Positions 1 to 9,440 of a stretch of 64,000 nt of DNA are shown here, one piece after another (the first letter of the stretch is position 1; the number at the start of each line of letters is the position of its first letter). Where the stretch lies: the NCBI RefSeq assembly GCF_030252345.1, contig NZ_CP126980.1, forward strand, positions 519,501 to 583,500, written 5' to 3'. This DNA comes from Actinoplanes oblitus (lineage in GTDB: Bacteria; Actinomycetota; Actinomycetes; Mycobacteriales; Micromonosporaceae). The position numbers and the translations under genes are program-made. The notes under the pieces are model-generated. The model did no database searches. It was not told the DNA's origin and worked only from the letters and a program-made list of their open reading frames with translations.

Positions 1-861
1 GATCCGGGCTGCGGTCCTGACCCCGACGCCGGGCATCGAGATCAGGACCTCGGCAAGAGGGTGAGCATCAAGCATCTCCTCAACTTGGCCTGCGACCTGG
101 TCGCGTTGTTTCAGCAGGTCACGCAGGCTGTCCGCCAGCTTCGGCAGGATGGTTTCGGCTGCGGTGGTGCCGGGAACCACGACGGTCTGGGCGTCCAGGG
201 CGGTGAAGATCTGCTCGACGAGGCGGACGCCCATGCGGGGTGCACGTGGCTTGACGATCTCGGCGAGTTTCGAGCGTCCTGCCTTGCGCAGCCCGGCTGG
301 GCCGCCGCACCGCGACAACAGTTCCAGCACGGCCGCGTGCTGGACTTTCGGGCCCAGCACCCGTTCCAGTGGCGGGTGGATCTGGGTGAGCAGACCGCGG
401 ATCCGGTTGCTGATGCGGGTCACTTCACCGGCGAGGTCGTCGTCGTAGCCGACCAGCATCTCCAGCTCGGCGAGGGTGTCGTCACCGGCGTCGACCCGGC
501 GCAGGGTGTGCGGCAGGGTCCGGGCGGCGTCGGCGATCACGTAGGCGTCGCGAGCGTCGGTCTTCGCGGTGCCGGGATGCAGGTCAGCGAGCCGGCGCAT
601 GACCAGGCCGGGCAGGTAGGCGATCTGGTGTCCGCAGGCCCGGGCGACCGCGACGGGCAGGGCACCGATCGAGGCGGGCTGGTCGACCACCGCGAGGATC
701 CGGCCGTGCCGGCCGAGTTTGTCGAACAGCTTCCGCAGCCCGGCCTCGGTGTTCGGCAGCGCCGCGTCATGCAGTCGCTTGCCGGCCGGATCGAGTGCGA
801 CCGCATGATGGTCTTGCTTGCCGACGTCCAGGCCCAGAAACACGCCGTACTCGTTGATCAC
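1..861 (-). mobile_element. IS110-family transposase, 3' end beyond window
   Basis: The reverse strand encodes 287 residues of an IS110-type transposase, the DEDD recombinase that moves IS110 elements through a circular intermediate. The N-terminus carries FLGLDVGKQDHH (first catalytic Asp), and further on LHPGTAKTDARDAYVIADA gives the paired Asp residues. The visible end reaches the helix-hairpin-helix-like MPGVGVRTAARI of the second domain, so the catalytic serine region lies outside the window. I chose the GTG at 861 because GGGAGA sits about 6 bases upstream of it. Nothing in the visible part is broken. IS110 elements usually lack long terminal inverted repeats and I could not place the element end with certainty. 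Confidence 0.93.
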
Positions 862-1140
862 GTCTTGTCTCCCACGATGTCCATCATGGGCTCGGTCGCT
901 GGTCAGAGCGTCGGACTGCCGGCAGCCACGTTACGGAGAGACCTACCCGAGGGGGTGGCCGGGTCCCTATCAGCGGTCCGCCGACGCCACCTGGCCCGGC
1001 GACAACACCCCCCGGATCATGCGTACGACAGGGGCAGTAAGTCATACCGGACCGAGCGACCGAGCAGTCCCCGGCTGGGGACGATCAAAAAGGTAACGGG
1101 CAGTGCCGGAACGCCGATATGCGCGCATGATGGCGACGAC
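862..1140. other. Non-coding DNA upstream of IS110 transposase
   Basis: There is no convincing gene here. IS110 elements normally carry a non-coding segment upstream of the transposase, so part of this is probably the IS left end. The right boundary may lie near 1140, where the neighbouring immunity-like frame stops looking protein-like. That boundary is an inference. Confidence 0.4.
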
Positions 1141-1382
1141 ACCTGATTGAACAGCGGCCGGTTCACGCCAACCGCAGTGCCAGACGGCTCACCTTCAGCG
1201 GGATCGAATACAAGATCGCCGATCGATTGACCGTTGCCATCTGCCGGGCGGATCTTTCGAGTCGGTACTTCGAAGGTCACGAAACCGGTCTGTTGGTCGG
1301 CCTCCCACCGGTAAAGCACGCTCTCGCCGGTTGGGTCGCCCTGTGCCCAGATCCCGATCGAGGCAGTCATTGCCGGCGTCAT
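1017..1382 (-). pseudogene. Immunity-like small gene, probably disrupted by IS110
   Basis: An open frame of 121 codons begins 18 bases after the toxin-tail relic that ends at 1401, the usual place for an immunity gene. The first 80 residues or so look like a real protein (GIWAQGDPTGESVLYRWEAD, then VGVNRPLFNQV). The last 40 residues are composition-driven and may be sequence from the IS110 insertion. I do not recognise a family. The immunity role rests only on position and size. Start codons at 1382 and 1370 are both possible and neither has a strong ribosome-binding site. Confidence 0.4.
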
Positions 1383-1400
1383 CCTAAGTCCACGTGGTGT

Positions 1401-1705
1401 TTAGTAACTCCGCTGATAACCGATCCCATCGCGGGCGGCGGCTTCAGGATCCCACGTGAATCCTGCCTCGATGGTCGCGGTATGTGCACGCCCGTAACTC
1501 GGGTCCCCGGTCCTGGCCATCTGCTGCGCTTCGAAACGTTCGTGCCGCAGCAGGTCGGTGTCAGCCGGGTGGGGAATGCCGGCGGCCAGTCGCTGCCAAG
1601 CCTCTGCCATGCGCGGGTTGGCGTCGAAGCGCGACGATGTCATCGCCGCAGAGGTCGAGTAGGTGTTCGTCGCGGAAAACGTGACGACGCCTACCGCGCC
1701 GCGAA
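1401..1705 (-). pseudogene. Polymorphic-toxin C-terminal relic, frameshifted
   Basis: The reverse strand reads FDANPRMAEAWQRLAAG, then DTDLLRHERFEAQQMAR and SYGRAHTATIEAGFTW, and stops at 1401. From memory, this pattern of an Asn-Pro, an AWxRL helix and an LLRHExxEA helix recurs at the C-termini of actinobacterial secreted polymorphic toxins. The expected upstream segment is found in the next frame (RRHVFRDEHLLDLCGDDI), so one frameshift lies near 1625-1640. Further upstream I see no toxin body. It is a decayed fragment, and the exact toxin family is uncertain. Confidence 0.5.
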
Positions 1706-2080
1706 CGACGCGGCTGGGCGAAGCCGGCGAAGCGCTCGCCAGGGAGAAACCACGCCCGGCGCCGGGACTGGGCTCGCTGCGGTCGGTGCCAGCGTCGAGA
1801 GGCTGACGCTGCAGGTCCAAGCCACCATCGAGACCGCCAACGGCATCGCTGTGCAGGCCACGGCCATCGCCGACGGCACTTGAAGGTCCGCCGGTCCGAA
1901 CCTGTCGGCCGGATCTACGGGCAATTTGCACGAGCCGCCCCCATGGTCCCGGCGTCGAAGGCTCCCACAGGCGGCCGGTTGGTGCGCAGTCGCCGTAGCG
2001 GGCGCGTACACAGGGGTCGAGCGGCGCTGAGCGTGATCGGCGTTCTCATCGCTGAGCAGTGCGAACAGCCGAATGGCTAG
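1706..2080. other. Intergenic remnant, no recognisable gene
   Basis: Several overlapping open frames exist on both strands, but none has coherent protein character or a good ribosome-binding site. It lies between two decayed genes and is probably eroded sequence. Confidence 0.4.
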
Positions 2081-4598
2081 CTAACTGAGGAGTTCGCGGA
2101 TGTCGGCTGCGGTGAGCCCGGCGGACGCGAATTCTCCGCCGTCCATCACGCCGGCGAACAGTTCGGCCTTGCGTGCCTGAAGGGCCATCACCTTCTCTTC
2201 GATGGTGTTGCGCGCTACCAGGCGGTAGACCATCACGTTGCGGGTCTGGCCGATGCGATGGGCCCGATCCACGGCCTGCGCTTCGGCCGCGGGGTTCCAC
2301 CACGGGTCGAGCAGGATGCAGTAGTCGGCCTCGGTCAGGTTCAGGCCGAACCCGCCGGCCTTGAGACTGATCAGGAAGACCGGTGCGGCGCCGGTCTTGA
2401 ATTCCTCGATCACCCGCTTGCGATTACGGGTGGTGCCGTCCAGGTAGACGCAGGCGATGCCGGCATGTTCCAACCGGTCGCGGGCGGCGCCCAGGAAGCG
2501 GGTGAACTGGCTGAAGACCAGGGTGCGGTGGCCTTCCGTGGCGATGTCGGTGAGCTGCTCGACGAGCAGGTCGAGTTTCGTCGACGAAACTGTCCGGTGC
2601 TGTTCGTCGACCAGTGCGACGTCCAGGCTGGCCTGGCGCAGCAGGGTGAGCGAGCGGAAGATCTCGAACCTGTTCTTCTCCAGGTCGCCGAGCAGGCCAA
2701 GTACCTTCTGCCGTTCGCGCTGCAGGTACCGCTGGTAGATCTTGCGGTGTCCCGGGGACAGGTCGACCTCGGCGATCTGTTCTTGTTTGGGCGGTAGTTC
2801 GGCGGCGACCTCGCTCTTGCGGCGGCGCAGCACCAGCGGCCGGATCCGGCGGCGCAACTGGGCGAGCCGGTCCTGGTCGCGCTCGCGTTCGATCGGGTGG
2901 CGGTAGTACCCGCAGGACGCCCGGCGGGCTGTCGGTGAGCGCGCGGGATTCGGCGATCAGCTCGCGCAGCTGCCGGAACCCCGGCCGGTCCAGGGCGAAA
3001 TAGGTGCCGCCAGGCAGAATCAGGAACTCCTGGTCACGGGCGAGCGCGACGAAGAGTGTTTCGAAGTCGACTCGCTCGCCGCCCACCTCGACGCGCACCG
3101 ACAGATCGAACCAGTCGTGCTCGTCAGTCTGTTCGGCGTTGGCGAAGGTGATGACCGGCGCGGCTTCGCTCTCCCGCAGGTCCCAGTCCCCGGCCGGCTC
3201 CACCACGGCCACGCCGACTTCGACCAGCGCGGGTGCCACCGTAGCCAGGAAATGAATCATCGCGTCGCCACTGAGCACCGATTCAGCGGCGAGCCGAGGA
3301 CTCGTCAGGCTCGATTCGAGCGGGCCAGATCCAACAAGATCACTTACTTTCCGTACGAGTTCGGCCTGCTCGTCGGAGAACGTCGGCGACCAAAGCGGCT
3401 CGGTGTATCGGCCACCGCCCACCGTGACCACCCACTCCCACCGCAACCGCAGCTGATGCCCGCGTTCGGCGGTCAACGTCACGGTCAGAGCCGGTGCACC
3501 CACATCGGGCAGGCTCACGTCCGGTCCCGCCGGTACGACGTCCAACTGCCGGACCAGGCCGGGGTAGAACTCGGCGAAGAATCGCTCTTCCTGGCCGCCC
3601 GGGATCCGGATGCTCGGTGCCGTCAGGACCTTGCGTGCCGATTTCGGGAGGGGACGGGCGAGCGGAGCCAGGCGCAGCGTCTGGCCTGCCTCCGCGCTCC
3701 AGGAGGCGATGCCGTGCGCCGGCTCGCCGATGAACATCGCGTGCTCGACGTCGACTGGCGTGCCGTCGACCTGCATCACGGCTTGCAGTGACAGGTCGCC
3801 GTCGACCCGGTCCACCTGCAACGACACCGGGGCAGGACGGCGAGCCACGATTACCGGTGCGGCGTTCTTGCCGTACTGCACCAGTGGCAGGCCGCAATCC
3901 TGCGCCTCGGCCAGCAGGTCCCAGATCCGTCGACTGCCGAACTCGTCAAGGAACAGATTCGTGCTCCCACTGCCGTAGTAAGGCGTGTAGGAACCGGACA
4001 GTTTGATGATCTCGTTGAGCAGCCGGCGGTGGTGCTCCAGATCGGGCGAGTGGCCTCCGGCGTAGGTGATCGAGTACCAGTTGATGCCGGTGCGCACCCA
4101 GCCTTTACGCCCGGGCAGAACCGGACGCATCGAGATCCGCTGCCCGGTCCTACGACTTCGTGGAAGGTAACCGCTCACCAGCTCGAACTGCAGGCCGAGG
4201 CCGGGTTCCGCGGGCTGCGGCAGCGGCGGTCCGGCCACATCCCGCATCCATGCGGATAGCTGGGACTCCCACCGGCTGGCCCTGGGCCGGCGCTGCGCTG
4301 GCGCAGCGGACTTTTTCGGTGCGGTCGCCTGTCGGGCTGCGATCAGCAGTGCCGCGATATGGACGCAATCCAGGTCGGCGCAGGTGCACACCCCGGTCAG
4401 GGTGGGCGTAGCCCCCGAAACAACCTCGCCGGACACCACTCCGCCGTCGCGGACCTTGCCGACCGCCTGGCCGGAGGTGCCGACAGCCTGGACAACGATC
4501 TCCCCATCGGCAGCCACCGCGCGTGCCCGGAGGAAGGCGTGAACCCCAACTGCCTCGCAGAGGACCGTTTCCTCCGGGGACAGGATCAGCTTCGCCAT
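2081..4598 (-). pseudogene. SWIM zinc-finger SNF2 helicase, internally deleted
   Basis: The N-terminal two thirds is a normal start of an actinobacterial SNF2-family helicase. ATG 4598 follows GGAAGG, a SWIM motif is present (CTCADLDCVHIAALL), and a long accessory domain runs to about 2935. The last 260 codons, in another frame, are the second helicase lobe: LVFSQFTRFL, LISLKAGGFGLNLTEA, DPWWNPAAEAQAVDRAHRIG. The first helicase lobe, with Walker A and the DEXH box, is absent, and the two parts meet out of frame near 2900-2935 after GFRQLRELIAESRALTDSPP. With no ATP-binding lobe the product cannot be an active translocase. I infer a deletion of several hundred bases. Confidence 0.88.
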
Positions 4599-4723
4599 CA
4601 TCACCTTCCGACAACGCCAGCCGCCCACTCTAAACGGGTGACGTCATGAGCCGCACGCTTTGTACCAACCAAGAGGGACATGCAGATATCCGCAGGGAGT
4701 ACCAAGGTGCGAGGTTGCGGTGT

Positions 4724-5040
4724 CGCGCCAGAGGCCTACGGGGACGTCAGCGTTCATCGGGCGGTGAAGCACTTCTGCGACCGTTGGAACGACGGGCTCG
4801 ATCTGCTGGTCGAGGATGCGAAGGAGGTCAGCGACATCCTCGGGCGAGCAGCGACGGCCTATCGAGCTGTCGACAACGCCCACGCGGCAAGCCTCCGCGG
4901 CGATCCTGGAACGCGGCGAGCTTCCTGGACAACGAGGCGGCCGCGGCGCCCGAGAAATCGTCCTGGCTGGATGACGCGGGAGACTTCCTCAACGACGTCG
5001 GTGCCGACGTGGTCAAGGACCCTGGCCTCGATGGGCGATC
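4724..5040 (+). pseudogene. Toxin-locus relic (left copy), WXG part
   Basis: This is a collapsed copy of the locus at 34543-36025. Bases 4724-4905 match the WXG-like partner gene around 34652-34835 (PEAYGDVSVHRAVKHFCDRW against PEAYGDVSVHRAMKHFCDRW). From about 4906 to 5040 the match jumps to the toxin gene around 35338-35475 (ASFLDNEAAAAPEKSSWLDD). About 500 bases of the intact arrangement are therefore missing, and the two pieces are in different frames. Similarity ends on the left near 4720 and on the right near 5040, where the membrane-protein gene begins. It is non-functional. Confidence 0.85.
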
Positions 5041-5053
5041 CGTGAAAAGCGGT

Positions 5054-5842
5054 TCAGAAGCCACCGTCAACCTCGGCCCGGGCGCCGCTGGAAGCGGCCA
5101 CCGCGTGGTACGTGTCATGGCTGGCATCCCTGCCGCCCACGGCATGGCTGTACTGCACGGCGAAGGTGTACGACCCCTTCTCCAGGTAGACGCCCGGCTT
5201 CACCGCGAACCGGTAGATCAGCGCGTCTCCCTCCCGTGCAACGGTTGCCACCAGTTTCTCGGACGGCACGGTGCTCCACGACCCGGTGCTGGACAGGTAC
5301 GGGGTGGCGACCACCCGGACGCTCACCTCCAGCCCCGTAATCGTTTCGCTGGTCAGTACCGTCACATTGCTCTGTGCCCAGTTGTCGATGCTGTGGGAGT
5401 CCACGGTGCCGCGGACGCGGAGAAAGCCTTGCTGACTGTTCTTCGCGCTGGACGAGGCCGTCGGTGACCGGGAGGCTTGGGACGACACCGGAGACGACGT
5501 AGGAGATGCGGACGGTGGCCGGCTGATGGTGGCCGGGCCATGCGGCGTCCGGGGGCTGCGGCTGGCCGGGGCGGGGGACACCACCGGCTCGGGCGAAGAC
5601 GTGTGCAGCACATTGTTGCTCATGGCGGCCCACGTGACCGCCACACTGGAGGCGAGCACCGCGGCCACCGTCGCCGCCATCCCGGCCGTCCGTACAGCTG
5701 TGCGCCGGTGGCCGGCGCGCGGGTTCCGTACCGGCTCGAGGGCAGCCTGACCTCGGTGTATCCGGTCCAGAATGGCCATTCGGTCCGGCTGATAGGCGGC
5801 TGCCTTCGCGCGCAACGCGGCGCCGACTCGATCCGACGACAT
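5054..5842 (-). CDS. Membrane-anchored partner of SigE-type sigma factor
   Basis: This 262-residue protein starts at the base that ends the sigma factor gene (TGATG junction), so the two are translationally coupled. The N-terminus (MSSDRVGAALRAKAAAYQPD) is a short cytosolic segment followed by one transmembrane helix at about residues 53-72. A Ser/Pro/Thr-rich extracytoplasmic linker comes next, then a compact beta-rich domain ending in DTYHAVAASSG. This layout is usual for the small membrane proteins encoded after SigE-family sigma genes in Actinoplanes relatives, often called anti-sigma or RNA-polymerase-associated. No zinc-binding anti-sigma motif (HxxxCxxC) is visible, so an anti-sigma function is unproven. 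Confidence 0.7.
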   Translation of the reverse strand: MSSDRVGAALRAKAAAYQPDRMAILDRIHRGQAALEPVRNPRAGHRRTAVRTAGMAATVAAVLASSVAVTWAAMSNNVLHTSSPEPVVSPAPASRSPRTPHGPATISRPPSASPTSSPVSSQASRSPTASSSAKNSQQGFLRVRGTVDSHSIDNWAQSNVTVLTSETITGLEVSVRVVATPYLSSTGSWSTVPSEKLVATVAREGDALIYRFAVKPGVYLEKGSYTFAVQYSHAVGGRDASHDTYHAVAASSGARAEVDGGF

Positions 5843-6462
5843 CAGACCTCCGTTCCTGGCCGGCCGGGCGGGGTCACGACCCGCGCCACGGGGGCCAACG
5901 AATCCGTACGGCCGGTCGCCGATGACGGCGCGCCGGATTGGTCGGCTTTCCGGCTCATGCCCAGCAGCCCCGCCAACTGGGTCACCCCGCGTGAGGTCTG
6001 GCTCTTCACTGTTCCGACCGATATCCCGAGCGTACGTGCCGTCTCCTGCTCCGAGAGGTCGAAGACGTGCCGGAGGACCACACAGGCCCGGCGCCGATAC
6101 GGCAAGCGGCGCAGCGCTCCGTCCACGTCGACTGCCGCCGGAACGTCAACTTCCCTGGCGTACGTCTGGTCCGTCCACAACGGAAGCAGGGCGAGCAGGC
6201 CCCGCCGTTCCCGCCCCTCCCGCCGGAGCCTGTTGCGGGCCAGGTTGACGAGCACCCCACGGGCGTACCCGATCGGGCTGTCCGCCGCGGCGACGCGGTC
6301 CCAGTGCCGCCATACTTCCAGGAGCGCGTCCGCGGTCAAGTCGTCCGCCACCTCCGGCTTGCCGGTCACCAGGTACGCCAGCCGGGTCAACCCCGCGTAA
6401 TGCGTCTCGAAGAAGGCGTGGAAGGCCTGTTCGCGCTGCGCCGACATGGCCGCCTCCATCAT
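5842..6462 (-). CDS. SigE-family ECF RNA polymerase sigma factor
   Basis: This 206-residue ECF sigma factor directs transcription of a small regulon. Region 2 is visible as FHAFFETHYAGLTRLAYLVT with ADDLTADALLEVWRHW. Region 4 is ALRRLPYRRRACVVLRHVFD with the helix-turn-helix SEQETARTLGISVGTVKSQT. The 40-residue Ser/Pro-rich tail after GLLGMSRKA is unusual for the class and may be disordered. I chose ATG 6462 because GGGAGG lies 8 bases upstream; ATG 6447 (MSAQREQ) also has GGAGG before it. The membrane-protein gene follows with a one-base overlap. The likely target is its own operon or the divergent secreted lectin gene, but no promoter was proven. Confidence 0.92.
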   Translation of the reverse strand: MMEAAMSAQREQAFHAFFETHYAGLTRLAYLVTGKPEVADDLTADALLEVWRHWDRVAAADSPIGYARGVLVNLARNRLRREGRERRGLLALLPLWTDQTYAREVDVPAAVDVDGALRRLPYRRRACVVLRHVFDLSEQETARTLGISVGTVKSQTSRGVTQLAGLLGMSRKADQSGAPSSATGRTDSLAPVARVVTPPGRPGTEV

Positions 6463-6873
6463 GTGCCGGCCTCCCCGCGTAAGGTCCGTTGGTGACTTTC
6501 CGTTGACAGGATCGCGACCTCCGCTCCGCCGTGCATCCTCAGCCCGGGGCTCCGGAGTCGCCGGTCGATGCGGCTCGGACAGTGACCTCGGAAAACTCGA
6601 CGCTGGACCGTAACAGCAGGTGATGAGCCCGTCAAGGCACGATCCCGCGGGTAACCCGGCCGCTCGGACAACGAGCGCGGCAGGGCGGGTGGTTCGTATG
6701 GCGCTACCGGATCCCCCGTCCGCGCCGACCACCCTGAGTAGTTTTCGGCCTTACGTATATCCATCCTCGGCCGCTCAGGACTTCACGTCGGTGACCCGGG
6801 TTCCGGACTCGGTGACGGATCGGGTCACGGTCGACCGGCGACTGCCGTCAGCGCGACGTGCCGTCGTTGACAT

Positions 6874-7440
6874 GGGGGTGCCGGGGACATGTCAGTGCTC
6901 TCTTTCCGTCGTTGCTTCTGACGAGATGTCCTTCAAGTGGTCCGGGAGAGTCAAAAGGTTGCCCGTACCGAGAAAATTCACAGATGCGAGTCCGGCAGCT
7001 TCTGCGCCGTAGCCGGGACTCAGCCCGCCGCGCTGGCCAACGCGCGCTCCTGCTCCCGCGGGTCCGGTGATGGCGCCTCGGCGCCGGTCGCCCTGCGGCG
7101 CGGTCCTCGGCGAAAGTGTCCCGGGCCGTGTCCAGTATGCGAGTACGGCCGTCAACCGCAGCGACGCCGGCAGTGAAGCTCGGCGCCGATTGGGTGGTCG
7201 CCGGTATCGCGATCTCGCGCGATGTCGCTCAGCCCACGGATGTCCAGTTTGCCCAGAACTGATCGCCAGGTGTGACCGCTGCACCGGCGGCAGGCGGGGC
7301 TGGGCAAGGTCCGAGTTCTCGATGCCGCGGATGGAATCTTTCTCACCCAGGCAACCTTTCGGCTCCTCCCGGACCACTTCAATGTCGTCTCGTCAGATGC
7401 AACGGCTGAAAGAGAGCACTGACATGTCCCTGGCACCCCC
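6874..7440. repeat. Long inverted repeat between sigma and lectin genes
   Basis: Bases 6874-6965 read forward closely match the reverse complement of 7349-7440. Both arms contain GGACATGTCAGTGCTCTC and, further in, AAGTGGTCCGGGA and AAGGTTGCC. By eye I estimate about 80-85% identity over roughly 92 bases. Weaker similarity continues outward to about 6835 and 7505. The arms are separated by about 380 bases without a convincing gene. The structure sits between a leftward sigma gene and a rightward lectin gene, so it could be a duplicated promoter/operator or the ends of a small mobile element. Confidence 0.85.
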
Positions 7441-7543
7441 ACGTCACCGATGGTGCGCCGCGCTGACGGCAGCCGGATCGGCGGCCGTCACGTCGGCAGT
7501 CGCCGGTCGCTCCGCTCGACCGGTACGAGGAGACGAGAAGTGA
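7424..7543 (+). CDS. Possible 39-residue leader ORF coupled to lectin gene
   Basis: A short frame beginning ATG TCC CTG GCA encodes a basic N-terminus and an Ala-rich stretch (WCAALTAAGSAAVTSAVAG) that resembles a signal peptide. Its TGA overlaps the GTG start of the lectin gene (GTGA). The ATG lies inside the right arm of the inverted repeat. The left arm encodes a similar but shorter start (MSPAPPCQRR, soon stopped). It may be a coupled leader, or a decayed alternative signal peptide. The ribosome-binding site is weak (AAAGAGAG). Confidence 0.35.
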   Translation: MSLAPPRHRWCAALTAAGSAAVTSAVAGRSARPVRGDEK

Positions 7544-9318
7544 AGCTTCGTGGCGGTCAGCTGTTCTCGCGTCGCGGTGCCTGGGCCGCTGTGGTCATGG
7601 CCGTCGTGGCCGGGGCCGGTGTCGTGGTCGGCACGATGCAGGCTTCGGCGGGAACCGTGGACCTGAAGTCGTGGTACGTACTCGTCAACCGCAACAGCGG
7701 CAAAGTGCTCGACGGTCGCGGATTCGCCAAGAACGACGGCGCCGCGGTGGTCCAGTGGGCGCGGCACGACGGAGCCAACCAGCAGTGGCGATTCATCGAC
7801 GCGGGAAGCGGATATTACCGGTTGCAGAATCGGAATTCCGGCAAGATCCTGGACGACTACAACTGGTCGAAGACCGCGGGCGCGGGCATCGTGCAGTGGG
7901 GTGATCTGAACGGCGCCAACCAGCAGTTCCGGGTAGCGGATTCGCCGGAGGGTTACGTGCGTCTGATCAATCGCTTCAGCGGCATGGCCGTCGAGGTCCG
8001 CGGCGCCTCCCGAACGGATGGCGACGCCATCGTCCAATCCCGGGACTCCGGCAGCACCAATCAGCAATGGAAGCTCGTCCCCGCCGGGAGTGCCGGCACA
8101 CCGACCGCCACGGGCAGCAGCGTTCGCCCGAGTCAGTCGTCGAGTGGCACGCGCCCGTCGTCGGCGTCGTCGCGAACTGCGAGGGGGACGCGCCCGGCCT
8201 CGGCATCACCCTCTTCCGCCGCGGCCGGTGGTGGCAACTCGGCCACACGCTTCATGGGTAGCGACACGGTGCTCATCGGCGGCTCGATGGCCGACGCCTC
8301 GGCGGCCGCCGCGCCGTTCGACGTGCGATACGCCTATGTGCACAGCCAACCGGCTCCCTCGTCCGACTACTATTCGGCCTCGCGGTGTAAGGCCGATTGG
8401 ACGAACTGGTGGGGCTGCTGGTCCGGCAGCACCACACCGCCGGGCTATTACGTGAGTTGGTGGGACGACCATGTGGCCCGGGCGACCTACAAGGGCAGCC
8501 CGCGCCCGCAGAAGTTCTTCTGGACCTGGTACTCGCTGCGGGATCTAGGGGATCTGGCGGGATCGGGCGACGGTCCGGGCGAGGTGGTGGCCATCAACCG
8601 GGCTGACCTGCTCACCCGGTACATGAACGACTACCGCTTCTTCCTTCAGAAGATCGGCAGCTCGCACGACATGATCGACCTTGAGCCAGATTTCTGGGGA
8701 TATGTACGGTCGCTCGGTGATCCGCATCGGGTTGCCGCGAAGGTCTCCAGTGCGAATCCGGCGGACTGCGGATCGCAGGAAGACAGCGCTGCCGGACTTT
8801 CCCGCTGCCTGATCGCGATGGCCCACAAATATGCGCCGAACACCACCGTCGGGTTCCACCTTTCCTGCTGGGACTGGCCGAGCAACACACAGGGATGCGT
8901 CAAGGACTACGAGAAACTCGGGGCGCGGAACGCGGATTTCCTGGTCGCCGACGTGTCGGACCGTGACGCGGGCTGGTACGCACAGTCGGCCCACGGCGGC
9001 TATGACAACTTCTGGACCGACCAGAAAGCCGCTGCCTCACTCAAGTTCTACAAGACGATGGCCGAGTCCGTAAGCAAGCCGGTGGTCTTGTGGCAGATCC
9101 CCGTAGGGAACATGAAGCAAAACAACACACTCAACCATTACAAGGACGACAAGGTGGACTGGTTCTTCGCGCACATGGACCAAGTGGCGAACGCGCATGT
9201 CGCCGCGCTCCTGTTCGGTGCCGGACAGGAGGAACAGACTTCGGTCGAGACCGACGGCGGAAACTTGATCAGCAAGACGGTCGCGTATCGCCACTCCGGT
9301 GGTGCGGCGCTCAAGTAG
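7540..9318 (+). CDS. Secreted ricin-B-lectin protein with unknown C-terminal domain
   Basis: The product has 592 residues. GTG 7540 follows AGGAG at good spacing. A signal peptide occupies about residues 1-36 (FSRRGAWAAVVMAVVAGAG, then TMQASAG). One beta-trefoil ricin-B domain follows at about 38-185, with the three QxW/QxF marks NQQWRFI, NQQFRVA and NQQWKLV. A Ser/Thr/Pro linker leads to a domain of about 390 residues with many Trp and several Cys (WTNWWGCWSG, FFWTWYSLRD, HDMIDLEPDFWGYV, HLSCWDWPSN, FLVADVSDRDAGW, KPVVLWQIPVGN). The order of acidic and aromatic motifs on beta strands suggests a TIM-barrel glycoside hydrolase, but I cannot assign a family. A terminator follows at 9408. Confidence 0.85.
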   Translation: MKLRGGQLFSRRGAWAAVVMAVVAGAGVVVGTMQASAGTVDLKSWYVLVNRNSGKVLDGRGFAKNDGAAVVQWARHDGANQQWRFIDAGSGYYRLQNRNSGKILDDYNWSKTAGAGIVQWGDLNGANQQFRVADSPEGYVRLINRFSGMAVEVRGASRTDGDAIVQSRDSGSTNQQWKLVPAGSAGTPTATGSSVRPSQSSSGTRPSSASSRTARGTRPASASPSSAAAGGGNSATRFMGSDTVLIGGSMADASAAAAPFDVRYAYVHSQPAPSSDYYSASRCKADWTNWWGCWSGSTTPPGYYVSWWDDHVARATYKGSPRPQKFFWTWYSLRDLGDLAGSGDGPGEVVAINRADLLTRYMNDYRFFLQKIGSSHDMIDLEPDFWGYVRSLGDPHRVAAKVSSANPADCGSQEDSAAGLSRCLIAMAHKYAPNTTVGFHLSCWDWPSNTQGCVKDYEKLGARNADFLVADVSDRDAGWYAQSAHGGYDNFWTDQKAAASLKFYKTMAESVSKPVVLWQIPVGNMKQNNTLNHYKDDKVDWFFAHMDQVANAHVAALLFGAGQEEQTSVETDGGNLISKTVAYRHSGGAALK

Positions 9319-9407
9319 ACCGAGCGCGCAACCGATCGTGGAATAGCGACGGATTGCCCTCGTCGCCGGTATCCCAGCGGGCTCCGAAGAACTGGGTGAC
9401 GGGCTTG

Positions 9408-9440
9408 ACGGGGCACCCCCACCCCTGTGGGGTGCCCCGT
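9408..9440 (+). terminator. Hairpin terminator after lectin gene
   Basis: ACGGGGCACCCC and GGGGTGCCCCGT form a perfect 12-base stem with a 9-base loop, 90 bases after the lectin stop. Only a short T run follows, as is common in actinobacteria. Confidence 0.8.
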
